From positions 496,001-560,000 of the forward strand of contig JAEOAD010000603.1 in NCBI GenBank assembly GCA_036365145.1: a DNA stretch of 64,000 nt, read 5' to 3'. The notes under the pieces are model-generated. The model was given only the letters and a program-made list of their open reading frames with translations, was not told the DNA's origin and did not search any database. Origin of the DNA: Orientallactaga sibirica. Lineage: Eukaryota > Chordata > Mammalia > Rodentia > Dipodidae. The position numbers and the translations under genes are program-made. Shown here piece by piece: positions 11,111 through 23,135 of the stretch (positions are counted from its first letter, which is position 1; each line of letters opens with the position of its first letter).

Positions 11111-12499
11111 TTGCCTGAGATGTTGACACCTAATAAACATTTTCTAGGACTGGACAATAGGGATGATGGGGCAGGAAGGGAGGGTAAGGGGGGGGGGGCA
11201 AAAAACTGGACCCAATTGGAAATGGTACCACAAAAGCCTATATTCTGAAAAACATACTAAAAGGCTGAATCTTCACCAGGTGCATAGAGAGAACACCTGA
11301 ATCACAGGGACCTGGAGAGGGTATGATGAAGACTAACCTCAACCTTCTCCTGTTCCTGTCTCTCACTTCCTCTTCTTTCTCTTCTGTCTCTCACTTTCTC
11401 TTTCATACTACCTATATTTTTCTTCCTTCTTTTCCCTTGGCACTGACCTATAACTCCCAGTACCAGCATATGGTTAACATCCACAATGAGCTGTTGATCA
11501 GTGAGACCTACAAGGTTTCCCAAAAGAAGTCATATATCCGTCAGAGTACTTGATGACCCACCAAAGGTTAATGGTAAGAACCTACTGCCAAAGAAAACAT
11601 ATGCTGTTGGGATGGAACATGGAGTGACCTGGCTGGAATCTGGAAGAGAGTCAGTCCCCAGACAGTTAGCTTGTCTAGTGCCAGAAGGTGTTACATGAGC
11701 GACTGGGGGAAATGAGCAACATCTGTCTAAGCAACTTGTGGTCTAAACTACTCAGCAGCAATCAACCTGTTATGATGCTCACCCAAGTGCAATGGTGTTA
11801 CACAGCCATAGTGGGCTACCAACTGTTCTTGATTTGGCTAACAGATCTCCTCAGGGCAAAAGAACTCATACCTGGAACTGGGAAACAAGTCAGAACTAAA
11901 TCCAAAATATGAGTTTGCTCTCCAATATCAAGGTCCCACCAATAGTAGGATAAAAGAGGACCTCTAACTATTTAACTGTCTGTAAAACAATAATGGTTAT
12001 CCATGTATCTTGCACTGACCTCACTGTCTGTTGAAGAATTTACTTCTCTTTTTCAGAGGGACACAGAACCTGAGGAGAGCATCAGCCCTTCACACCTCAC
12101 CAGGACACCAGCTGAAGCCATAGAATAATTGGGGAAAGGAGCTGCTTTCCTGGCAAACCTGGTATCAGCACAGGGGTGAAGGAGATAGACACAGAGAACA
12201 CTCAACCCCTACCAAACCAGAGATCCAGAGACATGGAGATTCCCATAGCCTCATCACTGAAATAGATCTAAAATGAACCCAACATGTCTTAGGGAATTTC
12301 GTGGAAGAGGGAGTGAAAAGATTGTTAGAGCCATAAGTTGGGTCATTATTCACAGAGACATTGCCTCACCCCCATAACTGATGGCTACTCACACAATGCA
12401 AGACCCACAATCCCCAAGGGAAGAGGACAGGGAGAAGGTTAATGAATGGTAACATCATGCCTGTATACACATTATATAGATAACTAATAAAAAATCAAA
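11111..12499 (+). mobile_element. L1 3' UTR (type A)
   Basis: It contains a run of 11 G at 11188-11198, a TC-rich stretch (11340-11440), and blocks that recur in the fragments at 5825-6221 and 31550-32253. The short frames in it are not conserved. Confidence 0.85.
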
Positions 12500-12509
12500 A
12501 AGAATTGAG

Positions 12510-12562
12510 CCACGGCCACAGGCTTCGCAAGTATGTGCATTTAACCATTGAATCATCCTCCC
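12510..12562 (-). mobile_element. DIP SINE split by L1, head part
   Basis: This is the antisense head of the SINE interrupted at 9991, ending CCATTGAATCATCCTCCCAA. Confidence 0.6.
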
Positions 12563-12605
12563 AATTCCTCTTGTTGTGTTGTTTAATTAGGTTATTTGCT
12601 TGCTT

Positions 12606-12667
12606 GCCACCCTCCCTCCCTCCCTTCCCTTCCTTCCTTCCTTCCTTCCTTCCTTCCTTCCTTCCTT
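12606..12667. repeat. (CCTT)n pyrimidine microsatellite
   Basis: CCCT units grade into TTCC units, all pyrimidine on the plus strand. Confidence 0.95.
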
Positions 12668-13099
12668 ATTTCCTAGTCTGAGGTTTTTTAATTTTAATAA
12701 GCAAATAAGGGAAGAACCTAGTGGTATTTTCCCATTAATTTAACAAGCAATTGTACATTATAAAGACATAACAAGGAATTACTTAGATTAGAAAATTAAT
12801 TAAAAAATTAGCAACTCATTCCTCTGATAAAAGAGCCAAAATGTTTCCTATTATATATATTGCTTTGGTTGACCCCTCACACTTCCTCTGCTCTCTCCCA
12901 TCTCTCTTTCCCTCTTTCTTGCCAACAACAACCCATCCCACTCCTACTATTTCCCCTTTCACTTTCATAGCACATAAGTCTATCACCTTCCCTTGTCCTC
13001 TTCCTTCATATCTCTTGCCCCCTCTCTCATGAACTTTCCAGATTCCTGGTGTCTATCTACTCTCACTAACAAAATATGCATATATAAAGATTCATATGT

Positions 13100-13920
13100 T
13101 GATATATTTTGCAATCATTTTTAATTTCTCTTTTGATATCTTCTTTGACTTGTTTTTAAAGAATGTGTTATTCAATTTATATGGGCCTAAATTTTATTTT
13201 TGCTAGTTATTTTTAGTTCTGTTCATTGTTATTGGAATTTCATTTTTTAAAATGGTTTTAAGGTTTATCTCATGATCAAACATTTGATCTTTCTTGAATA
13301 AAAATGCATATGGCTAGGTGTGATTCCCGTTCAGTTTGGGCTAGGGCAAGAGCCTCCCTTGAAAAAAAATGCATATGTATCTGATAAAATTTGCAGTCTT
13401 CTGCTTCACATTTAGTTTATAGTGCTACAAAAGTCTTCTGTTTTTGTTTTTAATTGATTTTTCTGTTTGAATATATTATTCATTATTGAAATTGAGATGT
13501 GGAATTTCCCACTACTCCTCCTGTGCAGAATAAAGCTCCTTAAGCTTATTTCCTTTTTTTTTTTTGTTTTGTTTTGTCTTGTACTTCTTATTTATTTCCA
13601 AGACCTGTCTTTGAGATTGTTTCTCTTTTCTTTGGCTTGACCTAGTCTGCTGCTGAATGCCCCTAGTGAAGTTTTCAGTTTGGTTAGTGTTGCTCAGCTC
13701 CATGATTTCTCCTTTGTTCTTGTGATTGTTTTGGATGTGTTTTGAGACACTCACGTTGTTCCTGTGTCTTCACCTCAGTGAACATCTTTATGACAGTTAC
13801 TTTAAGTTCTCTTAGCTCTCTGTTAGGCAAATATAGCTATTTCATTTATGTTAGTTTCTGGATAGTTATGTTACTTTTTTTGAAACCTTTCTTCTTGATT
13901 CCTCATTGTGGTTAAGTTGA
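13100..13920 (-). mobile_element. Ancient LINE debris (L1M or HAL1-like), tentative
   Basis: Two blocks (about 13100-13330 and 13500-13920) read on the minus strand as Lys/Glu/Gln-rich, coiled-coil-like peptide similar in character to a LINE ORF1 N-terminal region. One example is the 80-codon frame at 13512-13754, with NHKNKGEIMELSNTNQTENF. Copies are too decayed to place in a subfamily. A small B1-like scrap (13314-13365) interrupts them. Confidence 0.45.
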
Positions 13921-14166
13921 TGGCTATATATTGAACAAAGCTAGTAACTTTTCTAATCTTCTCAGAGTTATTTTATATGTGAAAGGAATCCCCCTTCTAC
14001 CCATTGTCTTATTGTTCACTGAGTAGCAAGTTGTAGTTTTCCACCTAATTTTACTGATGAGCCACTGGTGAGGGCTTACAGGGTCTATGAGCCCAAACTG
14101 CAACCTTGTCTACTCCATTGAGTTAGTTTGAGGTGGATCCAGATGACATTGAAGGGTAGGAAATCA
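13921..14166. other. Unique DNA
   Basis: Nothing recognised. Confidence 0.4.
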
Positions 14167-14372
14167 GGGGCTGGAGAGATGACTTAGTGGTTAAGGTTAC
14201 CTGTAAAGTCTAAGGACCCAGGTTTGATTCCCCAGTACCCACATAAGCCAGCTGCATAAGGTGGCATAAGCATATGGAGTTCATTTGCAGTGGTATGAGG
14301 CCTTGGCATGCCCACTCTCTCTCTTTCTATCTGTCTTTCTCTCAAATGAATACATAAAACATTTTTTAAAAG
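14167..14372 (+). mobile_element. DIP SINE
   Basis: Head GGGGCTGGAGAGATGACTTA, B box GGTTTGATTCC, body CCAGCTGCATAAGGTGGC, (TC)n and an AAATGAATACATAAA tail. Confidence 0.92.
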
Positions 14373-15126
14373 GATAGTAATTTGGATGCTGGGTTAAACA
14401 TACCTCAAAAAGTTTGGTGCTTGAATACATGAATCAATATTTGCTATACCCTGGGGAAAGCTGAGGGCTGGAATAGTTTTATTTGCTGCTTTAAGTAATA
14501 GGGAATATATATGGTATCCTGCAACCTATTACATTTTGCCCTATCAACTAGACTCTTCCATAACTATAGCTCCAATACTGATTAACAGTTTTAGGCAATT
14601 TAGCAATCTCACAGTATGGATAATTGAAAATACTCCAAAAATATCATAAAGTATACTCAGGTAAGGCTTTAATAGAAGTGAAGACCATACTATATAAGAT
14701 ATAAAACAAAAGTGCAAGCAATTATTAAAAGATCCAAAATTCTAGGCTTAGTTCATCAGGATCCTTTCTCTTTCCAAAGAATATGTGGCATTTTTGCAAC
14801 ATAAACTTCTGAGATACATACAAGACTTCTTTGTTTATGAGAACCATGTTATAATTAAGAAACCCTTTTATACATCATGGTAGACATTCTGGAGATATTC
14901 ATAGGTTTACCTTCATCTAGCTGCAAATTTTCTTACCTTTCTTTACCTAGCAAAGAACACTATGAATTTGATACCTCCCCTTGACAGATGTTTCTACTAC
15001 ATGTGGTCTAATCTATATTTCCTCTGCTATCTTTCAAGCTCTTTGTGTTTTCAGAATGTTGTTGAAATATCACAAGTATGTGTGAGTGAATGCTATTGTA
15101 ATTCTTCACCATTTTCAAATATTTTG
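14373..15126. other. Unique AT-rich DNA
   Basis: No repeat or exon recognised. Confidence 0.45.
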
Positions 15127-15336
15127 TTTTTATTTATTTTATTTATTTGACAGAAAGAAAGAGGGAGAGAGAGAGAGAATAGGCACACCAGGGCCTCCAG
15201 CCACTACAAACCAATTCCAGATGCATGTGCCCCCTTGTGCATCTGGCTAATGTGAGTCCTGGGGAATCAAACCTGGGTCCTTTGGCTTTGCAGACAAAAC
15301 TCTTAACTTCTAAGACATCCCTCCAGTGCTTCATCA
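15127..15336 (-). mobile_element. DIP SINE
   Basis: Antisense tail TTTATTTATTTTATTTATTT, (GA)n, CACCAGGGCCTCCAGCCACT and antisense head ending CATCCCTCCAG. Confidence 0.9.
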
Positions 15337-15938
15337 TTTTAGTAAGTCTATGAAGGCAGAAAAATGAGTGTGTGAATGTGTTCATTTATCTATTGACTAG
15401 GAAATCCATTGTTTTTTTAAAATACATTTTATCATTCAGTATGTTGATTTTGATTAGTACTATAGAGAGTCATGTATAGGGAAGGTGAAGAACACTTTAT
15501 CAGGAGATGATAGATTTATGTTGTCAGTTATAACTTAATTATTTCTTATTGAAATCTATTTTTAAATGGTACTTCTATTTCTTTGTAATGTTAGAATATG
15601 CTTTATGGATTATGTTAGACACTGAAGTAGGTTCTAGCAATATTCAGCTTTAGTACCTTGTCTCAAATTGTTTGAGTCTTAATGTGTAATCCAATTTTTA
15701 AACCATAAGATTTGTAAAAATAAACTTTTAGAATAAAAACTGTTTCAATCAATTTGTTAAGTTGGAAATTACCCATACAACAGAGTTATTCTCAATGAAA
15801 AATAATTTCTATAATAGCCTAAGAAATAATCAAATTTCCTTTATTCACTATGGAGTCCTTTAGCATTTAAAACTCATTACTAATACTTAAGAAGTGTCAA
15901 ATATTGCCAATGGGTAAACCATTTAAAGTTTTTGGCTC
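15337..15938. other. Unique AT-rich DNA
   Basis: Nothing recognised. Confidence 0.45.
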
Positions 15939-16153
15939 AGGCTGGTGAGATGGCTTAAAGGTTAAGGCACTTGCCTGCAAAGCCAAAAGACCCAGGTTCA
16001 ATTCCCCAGTACCCACATTAGCCAGATGCCCAAGGGGAGCACATGCATCTGGAGTTCATTTGCAGTGGCTAGAGAGGCCCTGGTGCACCTATTCTCTCTC
16101 TGTCTCTCTCTATCTCTCTCTCTCTCCCTCTCCTTGCAAATAAAAAAAAAAAG
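15939..16153 (+). mobile_element. DIP SINE
   Basis: Head GGCTGGTGAGATGGCTTAA, B box GGTTCAATTCC, body and (TC)n, then an A-tail. TTGGCTC occurs at both ends and may be the target duplication. Confidence 0.92.
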
Positions 16154-16616
16154 TTGGCTCTTTAGATGTAAGAATCTATATGTTCTTGAAGTGACCTATA
16201 TATTTACTTTAAAAGTTCTGGTAAGTCTTTTTTTTCTTTTTAAATCCTTTCAGTTTTGGTCAATTTTATAGCATGTATCAAATAGATCTAAAGTTAAAAA
16301 AATAAAAACAATATTCAAATGTTCTCTTTAAAGCAAGGTGTGAAATTCCCTGGAAAGAAATACAATTATGTCCTAAAGGCAACCCAATTTCTGAGACTTA
16401 AATTTTAGCTACTTTGTACTGCTTATTCCAGATTGCACTCACACAGAGAGACCATCTGCATCACATGCCAGGATCTAAATATTTAACCAAGATTCTAATG
16501 TATTACTAGCTAAAATGAAAGGCTTCACTTCAATGCAGATTTACAGCATTGTTGTTTTAAATCTTTTTTACTTATCAGAAATTCAGAAAGTTGCTTTAAT
16601 TTACAGAATTATCTAG

Positions 16617-16715
16617 AGCTGGGAATGGCAGCACATGTCTGTAATCCTTGCAGCAGAAGCAGGGAGATTGCAAATTTGAGATCAGCCAAAGTAAATATGG
16701 AGACTCTTTCAAAAG
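16617..16715 (+). mobile_element. Old B1-like SINE
   Basis: AGCTGGGAATGGCAGCACAT, TGTAATCCTTGCAGC and a degenerate downstream part. Confidence 0.6.
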
Positions 16716-16739
16716 TCTGTCTACATGACATCACTGTTT

Positions 16740-17160
16740 ATGATAGTAATAAAGATTATGATGCTAAAGTATAAAAATTACAGAAGCTTAATATTTTCAT
16801 TTTGCTACAAATCTTGTGTTGGATGAACTATAAATTAATAATAATAAGGGAAGAGTTATAAACACATTTCTGAGATAGCCCTAATTACCTTAGGGAAATT
16901 TATCTAAATTAAAAATCAAATAAATAATTTGCTTATTAAAATGTGCTATGTATACACAAAAATACTCATTATATGTTTTGCTTCACTATTAATACAATTT
17001 TTAATTTTTAGGCTTATACAAACATAACTTTACTGTTAGCACAAAGTTACATTGACGATACAAATATCTTTCTATAGTTTTTTTTTTTTCTTGATGTATC
17101 TCAAACATCTTTCATTTTGGTGCTTGGCTTGTTCTTTCCTTTTAGTCTTTACAAGCTTTT
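16740..17160. other. Unique AT-rich DNA
   Basis: Nothing recognised. Confidence 0.4.
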
Positions 17161-17164
17161 AAAA

Positions 17165-17408
17165 ATTATTTATTCATTCATTCATTTATTTATTATTAGA
17201 GAGACAAAGAAAGGAAGAGAGAGAGACAGACAGACAGAGAAAGAGAGAAAGAAACAGAATGGGTGTGCCAGGTCCTCTTGCCACTGCAAATGAACTTCAG
17301 ACACATGTGCCCATGTGCATCTGGTTTGCACAGGTTCTGGGGAATCAAACCTGGGTCCTTAGGCTTCACAGGCAAGCTCCTTAACTGTTAAGCCATCTCT
17401 TCAGCCCT
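17165..17408 (-). mobile_element. DIP SINE
   Basis: (ATTT)n tail, (GA)n tract, body GTGCCAGGTCCTCTTGCCAC and head ending GCCATCTCTTCAGCC, all antisense. Confidence 0.92.
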
Positions 17409-17429
17409 TAAAAGCATTTTTGAGATATA

Positions 17430-18530
17430 ATTACCATGTTATAAACACGAAGTTTTAGATGGACAGTTTGGTATGTTGGGACATATGTGTATTTTGGTAA
17501 CACCATAAGTACAATTGAAAATGGAGAATATGATTTAACAAAATTTTCAACAATTTTACTTCTGATCTTCCCATCCTGCATCTGTCTCTGTGCTATCAGT
17601 GTCTTCAGGCAGCAATTGAATTGCTTTTGTTTGTTATTGATTGATTTGCATTTTATAGAAGTTTACATAAATGAAGTTTATTCATGCATACTCTATTTTA
17701 CCTGTCTTTTCACTCAGAATTTCAACATTATTCTTTTTTATTCATTAAAGCATAGTATTTGCTATTTTTTTGGGATATGGTAAAACAATATGATATGTAT
17801 TTGCAATGTACAGTCATCAAATCAGTATAGTAAACAGCATTTCCATATCCTCAAATATTATCATTTTTACAAGTTAGTAATATTCAAACTCACTTATTTT
17901 GAAATTTGTAATTATTGCTAATTTACATATAAATTAGACATTACTTTATAGACAATAATGTTCATATAATTCATAACCTACACTTTCTTTATTTTTTATT
18001 TTTTTTTTTTTTTTAAAGCAGGTTCTCACTCTATCCCAGGTTGACCTGGATCTCTATCTGTAGTTCCAGGCTGTCCCCTGCCTCTACCTATTTAGTGCTG
18101 GGATTAAAGGTGTATGCCACGATGCCTAGCCCACAGTTGTTTTTTTTTTTTTTTTTTAATCCACTCACCTGATGTTACATACTTGGGTCATTTTCCATTT
18201 TGGGTTTTTATAGATACATCAGCTATGAACATTTGCATGAAGACACTGGGTAGACATATGTTTGTATTTCCTGGATAAATACATAAAAGTAGAATGTCTG
18301 GGTCATGTGATGGGTGAATGTATTAATATTTTAGTAGCTGTCAAGTGGCTTTCCAAAGTGGTTATAATCATATGGAAATTCTAATTCTTTCACCACCGTA
18401 TTAGCAGTCAATATATTTAGCTATTTAATTTGAGGCATTCTAATAGGTGTGTGGTGGTACATCAAAATGAGTTAATTTTCTAATCATTAATGAGGTGAAG
18501 CACATTTTTATGTAGTTATTTGCTCTTTGT
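17430..18530 (-). mobile_element. Ancient L1M remnant, ORF2 end and 3' UTR region
   Basis: On the minus strand the right part (18180-18480) matches by eye the C-terminal portion of L1 ORF2; the plus text has TGAACATTTGCATGAAGACA and TCCTGGATAAATACATAAAA. The left part is a 3' UTR-like block. A B1 (18001-18131) is inserted. Heavily mutated, no usable frame. Confidence 0.6.
18001..18131 (-). mobile_element. B1 SINE
   Basis: Poly(T), GGTTCTCACTCTATCCCAGG, TAGTGCTGGGATTAAAGGTG. Confidence 0.88.
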
Positions 18531-18869
18531 GTATGTGTAGACAAATATTTCAGGATCAGCTGTTCTGTTCAACTAAAATGGCTGCTAGGATATTGGCTGG
18601 GATGGTGCTGAATCTCAGATCATTTTTTGGAGGAACAGGTCTAACAATATTTGAACTCTCAACTTATAACAATAACCTCTTCCTTTGCTCAGGTCTTTTG
18701 GAATTTTCAGTGGGTAGCATTTCCATTTATTTGTCAGATTTATTATCAATATTGCATAGTTTTATGCTCTTGGTACTGTTTGATTTAAATTTCTGAATTT
18801 TTCATGGCTTGTGTATAGAAATATATTTGATTTTTATACTGATCCAAGTAATAATGCTGTTTGTTTTTA

Positions 18870-19290
18870 CTACTGCTTAAAATACATTCTATATGATTTT
18901 CTATGTAGACAATAAGTCTATGAACAGTCTGAATTATTTCTTGACAGTGTGTTTGACCTTGATTCTATTTTCTTATCCTATTGCATAAGCTAGAAGCTAG
19001 AAGCAATGAGCTTTGTTTTCCTATTCATAATCCTAGAGAAAAAGTGTTTAGTCCTGACCTTTAGCATATTAGCAATGTTTTTTTTAAAAAAATGCACATT
19101 TACAGGTAAAGTTTTCTTTTACTTCTAAGGCAATCATTTTATCAGGATTACTTCTAATATTTTTTAAAGCTTAGTCTTCAATTATTGAGATTATTACATG
19201 AATGTTACCCTTATGTCTATTAATAATATGAATTACATATTAATCAATTTCTAAATGTTTAACCAACATTTCACTATTATATTTAGTTAT
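18870..19290 (-). mobile_element. Ancient L1 ORF2 debris
   Basis: Antisense order of RT-region blocks typical of decayed L1. Tentative. Confidence 0.4.
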
Positions 19291-19354
19291 GACACACTAC
19301 TATTTTATTATATTTATTTATATTTTATATTATATTTCCAAATTTATTTATTTA

Positions 19355-19481
19355 TTTATTGAGGTGGGGTTTCACTCTAGTCCAGGCTGACCTGAAATTC
19401 TCTATGTAGTCTCAGGGGGACCTCAAACTCATGGTGATCCTCCTACCTCTGCCTCTTGAGTGTCACTACTCCTAGCCCAAA
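19355..19481 (-). mobile_element. B1 SINE
   Basis: GAGGTGGGGTTTCACTCTAG, CTACCTCTGCCTCTTGAGTG and a shortened left-monomer end. Confidence 0.85.
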
Positions 19482-19564
19482 TTTATTTATTTTTGTTGGC
19501 TTTTTATAAGTACTATAAAATAACAAGTGCTGCAAATAATAAGTGTATACAAAGTAAACCTTTT

Positions 19565-19775
19565 AAAAAATATTTTATTCATTTATTTGAGGCAGAGAGA
19601 AATAGATGAAGATAGAGAGAGAATAGGCATGCCATGGCCTCTAGCCACTGCAAACGAACTCCAGATACATGTGCCACCTTGTGCATCTGGGTTTACATGG
19701 TTACTGGGAAATCAAACCTGGGTCCTTTGACTTAGCAGGCAGATGCTTTAACCACTACACTGTCTCTCCAGCCAG
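19565..19775 (-). mobile_element. DIP SINE
   Basis: Antisense tail ATTTTATTCATTTATTTGAG, body CATGGCCTCTAGCCACTGC, head ending CACTGTCTCTCCAGCC. Confidence 0.92.
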
Positions 19776-19779
19776 ACAA

Positions 19780-20560
19780 AACATTTTTATTTTGGCTCCC
19801 AGTTTTGAAGGCTTCAACTCACAATTGGTTTGTCTTAGTTGCTTTGGGCATGTGGAAAGGTGGTACATGAATATGTGACATAGCTCAAACAGCTTACTAC
19901 CTGAGTAGAAAGCAAAGTTAGAGGAAGTGGAAGTGGATGGAATCCCAATCCATAATCCCCTTGGAGAGCATGCCACCAATTGTGCCACTAGGCACAACCT
20001 CATACAGTTTATTAATGTTATCTTTAGAACCAAGTTTGCATGTATATCTGAACCTATGATGGCTGGAGTCCTGCTATCCTCTCAAGGTATCCCTTTATTG
20101 TCTCAGTGAGAAGCCTGAGGTTTATTAAGGATACTTCCTGGGACAAAACTTTAAACAACTAATTTTCTGGCTAAGGATACATGTTTCTACTTTTGCTTAC
20201 AATTCTAACTGTAACATTTATACCTTGACATTTCCTCCACTAGACAAATTATTCCGTCATCCTTAAATTCAGCTTCCTACAGTGTTAGGCATAAGCAAAA
20301 TGCTGCCAGCTTCTTTGCAATGGCATAACAAACGGTAACACTTGGCTTCGAGTACAGGTTCCAAAATAATCCTCACTTGCAACTGAAACATCATCACCAC
20401 CACCTTTTAGTCTCCTCTTCTGAACCCTCACCAAAACCATCAATTAAACTTCTTTCACAACATTCTAGGTTTTCTCTAGCCTGCATTGCTAAACTTTTCC
20501 ACATCATCAATTCTAGTCACAACAATGACCTCATTTTCAGTCAACTTTATATTTCCACAA
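19780..20560 (-). mobile_element. Relic MaLR-type LTR sequence, tentative
   Basis: Two stretches (19780-20110, 20240-20560) recall antisense MaLR LTRs: GGCTCCCAGTTTTGAAGGCT near the left and GCTGCCAGCTTCTTTGCAAT near the right. The match is by memory of the family only and the copy is very old. Confidence 0.35.
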
Positions 20561-21090
20561 CAAATACCAAAGATAATCAACCTAGAAAAGATTGGGAAAA
20601 GATGATAAAAATCTCACAATTTTGAGGTTTCTGTCTGTAAGTGATTGGCCCTATTCCTGTGGGCCTATGGTGAGATAGCATATCATATTTGGAGACTTTG
20701 ATGCAGCAAAAATGCTACTCTCATGGACAGAGAGTAAAAGAGAAAGGAAGAGAAAGGGACTGAGGTCTTTTTTGAAAAAAAGTTGTCATGACCTGAAGAT
20801 TCTACTGGGTCCCACCTTGTAAAGTTTCTGTGTGGGAAGCTTTTACTGCATGGACCTTGGGAGGATTTACAGTTTGTATTAATTACTCCTCATTGCTGTG
20901 ACCAAAGTACCTGAGTAAACAATGTAAAGGAGGGACAAGATAGCTCCAAGGACTCTACCAGTGGCCCCTTTCTTCCAGTTGGTGCCAAGCCTTAAAATGT
21001 TCTATCACTTATCAAACTTTGTGGAAGATTGGATATAGAAACTCACATATTCTCAGTCAGCACTCTACCAGTAAACTACATCCATGGTCT
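20561..21090. other. Mostly unique DNA
   Basis: A short block at 20880-20930 (CATTGCTGTGACCAAAGTAC) may be another LTR scrap. Nothing else recognised. Confidence 0.35.
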
Positions 21091-21097
21091 TTTACTT

Positions 21098-21232
21098 TTG
21101 AGACAGGGACTCACTGAGTTGCCCAGGCTTGTCTTGAACACTCTGTGCAGTCCAGAAAACACTGAACTTGCGATCTTCTCACATCCCGTCTTGAGTAGCT
21201 AGGGTATAGGCCTGAGCCACTAGACCTGGTTA
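21098..21232 (-). mobile_element. Old B1/B4-related SINE
   Basis: TTTGAGACAGGGACTCACTG, GCCCAGGCTTGTCTTGAAC, GCCTGAGCCACTAGACCTGG. Confidence 0.65.
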
Positions 21233-21249
21233 CATTATTCCTTGAATGC

Positions 21250-21285
21250 CTTTCTCCCTTTCTTTCTCCCTTTCTTCCTTCCTTC

Positions 21286-21352
<67 letters not shown>
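21250..21352. repeat. (TTTC)n microsatellite
   Basis: About 25 units, preceded by CCTT/CCCTT variants. Confidence 0.95.
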
Positions 21353-21514
21353 ATTATTTTTTAGTGGGGAAAATGAGATTGATGTTATTATTGTTGGGTT
21401 TCTTTGTACTCTTTGTTAAACTTTCTCATTTGTCTTTAGGAAGACACTGCATTTTGCCTTTTTATTTTTCATTTTCATTTTCATTTAGTTCAACATGTTT
21501 TGGAATGTCCTTTT

Positions 21515-21546
21515 ATTTATTATTTATTTATTTATTTATTTTATTT

Positions 21547-21588
<42 letters not shown>

Positions 21589-21788
21589 ACAGATAGAGAA
21601 TGGGCGCACCAGCAGCCTCTTAGCTGCTGCAAACGAAATCTAGATGTGTGCACCCCCTTGTGGTCAAGTTTAGCATTGCACCCTTGCATCACTTTGCATC
21701 TGGCTAAACGTGGGACCTGGAGATTGGAACCGGTGTTCTTAGGCTTAGGAGGCAGGTGCCTTAACTGCTAAGCCATCTCTCCAGCCCC
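21515..21788 (-). mobile_element. DIP SINE, long subfamily, with TSD
   Basis: This copy carries extra sequence in the body (GTCAAGTTTAGCATTGCACC region) that short copies lack. A (GA)n tract lies at 21550-21578. The 13-bp duplication GGAATGTCCTTTT is at 21502-21514 and 21789-21801. Confidence 0.93.
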
Positions 21789-21829
21789 GGAATGTCCTTT
21801 TTATGTATTTGATCTTGGGGTTATTTATA

Positions 21830-22260
21830 ATTGTAGCATTCCTTGTTATCACATCAATATTTGGAGACTTTGAGAGTTGCTTTTTGTAACTGATTTCTAA
21901 TTTAATTCCTTATGGTTGGTAAATATTGCTTTACTTCCCTCCTTTTAAATTTTCTGAGACTAGTTTTATGCTAAGAATATTGATATATGTTTAGTGAACT
22001 AGATAAAGAGTTCATATTACTTGTTAGTTGGAGTAGTCTATAAATGTTAATTAGGTAAAGTGGCTTGAAGTAATGTTCCGGTCTTCTGTGCCTTTACTGA
22101 GTGTTTGTCTAATCATTTCATCCTGTGCATATAGTGAGAAAAGTATTGAATTTTCCTACTGTTTGCTTACTACGCTGTTATTAAGTACATAAATATTTAG
22201 TGCTGCTTTTTTAATTTTGGTAAAGTAATTCTTTCTGAATTACACAACAAAATTTTATGT
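21830..22260 (-). mobile_element. Ancient L1 ORF2 debris (endonuclease region)
   Basis: Plus text such as GATTTCTAATTTAATTCCTT then TGGTTGGTAAATATTG is the antisense order seen in L1 ORF2 between the endonuclease and RT. Interrupted and decayed. The full-length L1 at 56.0-56.4 kb has the same block order. Confidence 0.6.
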
Positions 22261-22271
22261 AACTATAATAA

Positions 22272-22319
22272 TGGCTTCACAGGCAAATGCCTTAACCACT
22301 AAGCCATCTCTCCAACCTG
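22272..22319 (-). mobile_element. DIP SINE head fragment
   Basis: GGCTTCACAGGCAAATGCC through CTAAGCCATCTCTCCAACC only; body and tail are missing. Confidence 0.8.
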
Positions 22320-22495
22320 GAAGACCAATTTTAAACAAGACAATACCACCTTCAAAGCCATAACAGTTTCAGTATTGAATTTATTCATATGTATAAAATT
22401 TTAGTAATAGATATTAATATGTCAATAGTATTTAACAAAAATTCCTTTAAAATTACAAACTCTAATGATTCTGGAGAAATAGATTTTAATTTGCT

Positions 22496-23135
22496 CTAGA
22501 AGGGTGGGGGAGGGTTAATCAAAATTCAAAATATTCTGAACAAGACTTATGTAAACCTACTTTTTTGAATAATGGCACATCCAGAAGCTATACATTGTTA
22601 CTAGAAAATTTCAGTGCCAGGGATGGGATACTTTCCAGTGAGTTGTTGGCCAGGGAGGTCCCTGTTGTCTCCAAAACATTACAGGCTATTGCCAAGGCCC
22701 TTGGTTTCCCTTGAGAAACAGATGGTTAGACCCTATTGCTGAAGACCTCACTTGCCTGAGCAGCAAGGTCACTGAGAAATCAAGCTGGTGCTGAGTAGAA
22801 AACCTTCTCCCTGTAGACCAGCCAACTGAAAGCTGGAAAAACTGCACTTCATGTAGCTGTAAGGGAGACAGAAATCATCAGCAGTGAAAACAGTGGACAC
22901 TGGAAACTTTAAGTATGGCCAGACAGGCCAAATGACCAAACAGGTGCAATAGTGGCAGGTCTCCTGGAGGAAACCAACTCTCTCTAACTGGACTGAAGAC
23001 CTGCTCTACGGGAGGGAATACATGCCTGGTACTGAAAAACCTAATCAAAAGACCATGGCAGGGGATGTACTGAGCCTTAGGGATATAAAGCCTGTCCTTG
23101 CTTGGCTAAACATATATATTATTCCCACCAAACAG
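22496..23135 (+). mobile_element. L1 3' UTR fragment (type B)
   Basis: It is the reverse complement, by eye and with few differences, of 52.5-53.1 kb in the full-length L1. It starts at a G-rich motif (AGGGTGGGGGAGGGTTAATC) and continues through CACATCCAGAAGCTATA and GGGAATACATGCCTGGTACT. Confidence 0.85.

Larger units (their letters stand above)
9992..12499 (+). mobile_element. 5'-truncated L1 retrotransposon
   Basis: The element starts inside the C-terminal third of ORF2, continues through a G-rich tract and a long 3' UTR, and ends with an AATAAAAAATC A-rich tail. A 10-bp duplication (AAGAATTGAG) flanks it. It interrupts a DIP SINE, so it is younger than that SINE. Its 3' UTR differs from that of the full-length L1 at 52-59 kb. 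Confidence 0.92.

Noticed and set aside
12606..12667. CRISPR-like or satellite array
   Set aside because: Simple tetranucleotide repeats without spacers, in a mammalian nuclear genome.
21364..21771. 135-codon plus-strand frame
   Set aside because: Runs through a DIP SINE and its (GA)n tract (Glu-Arg repeats).
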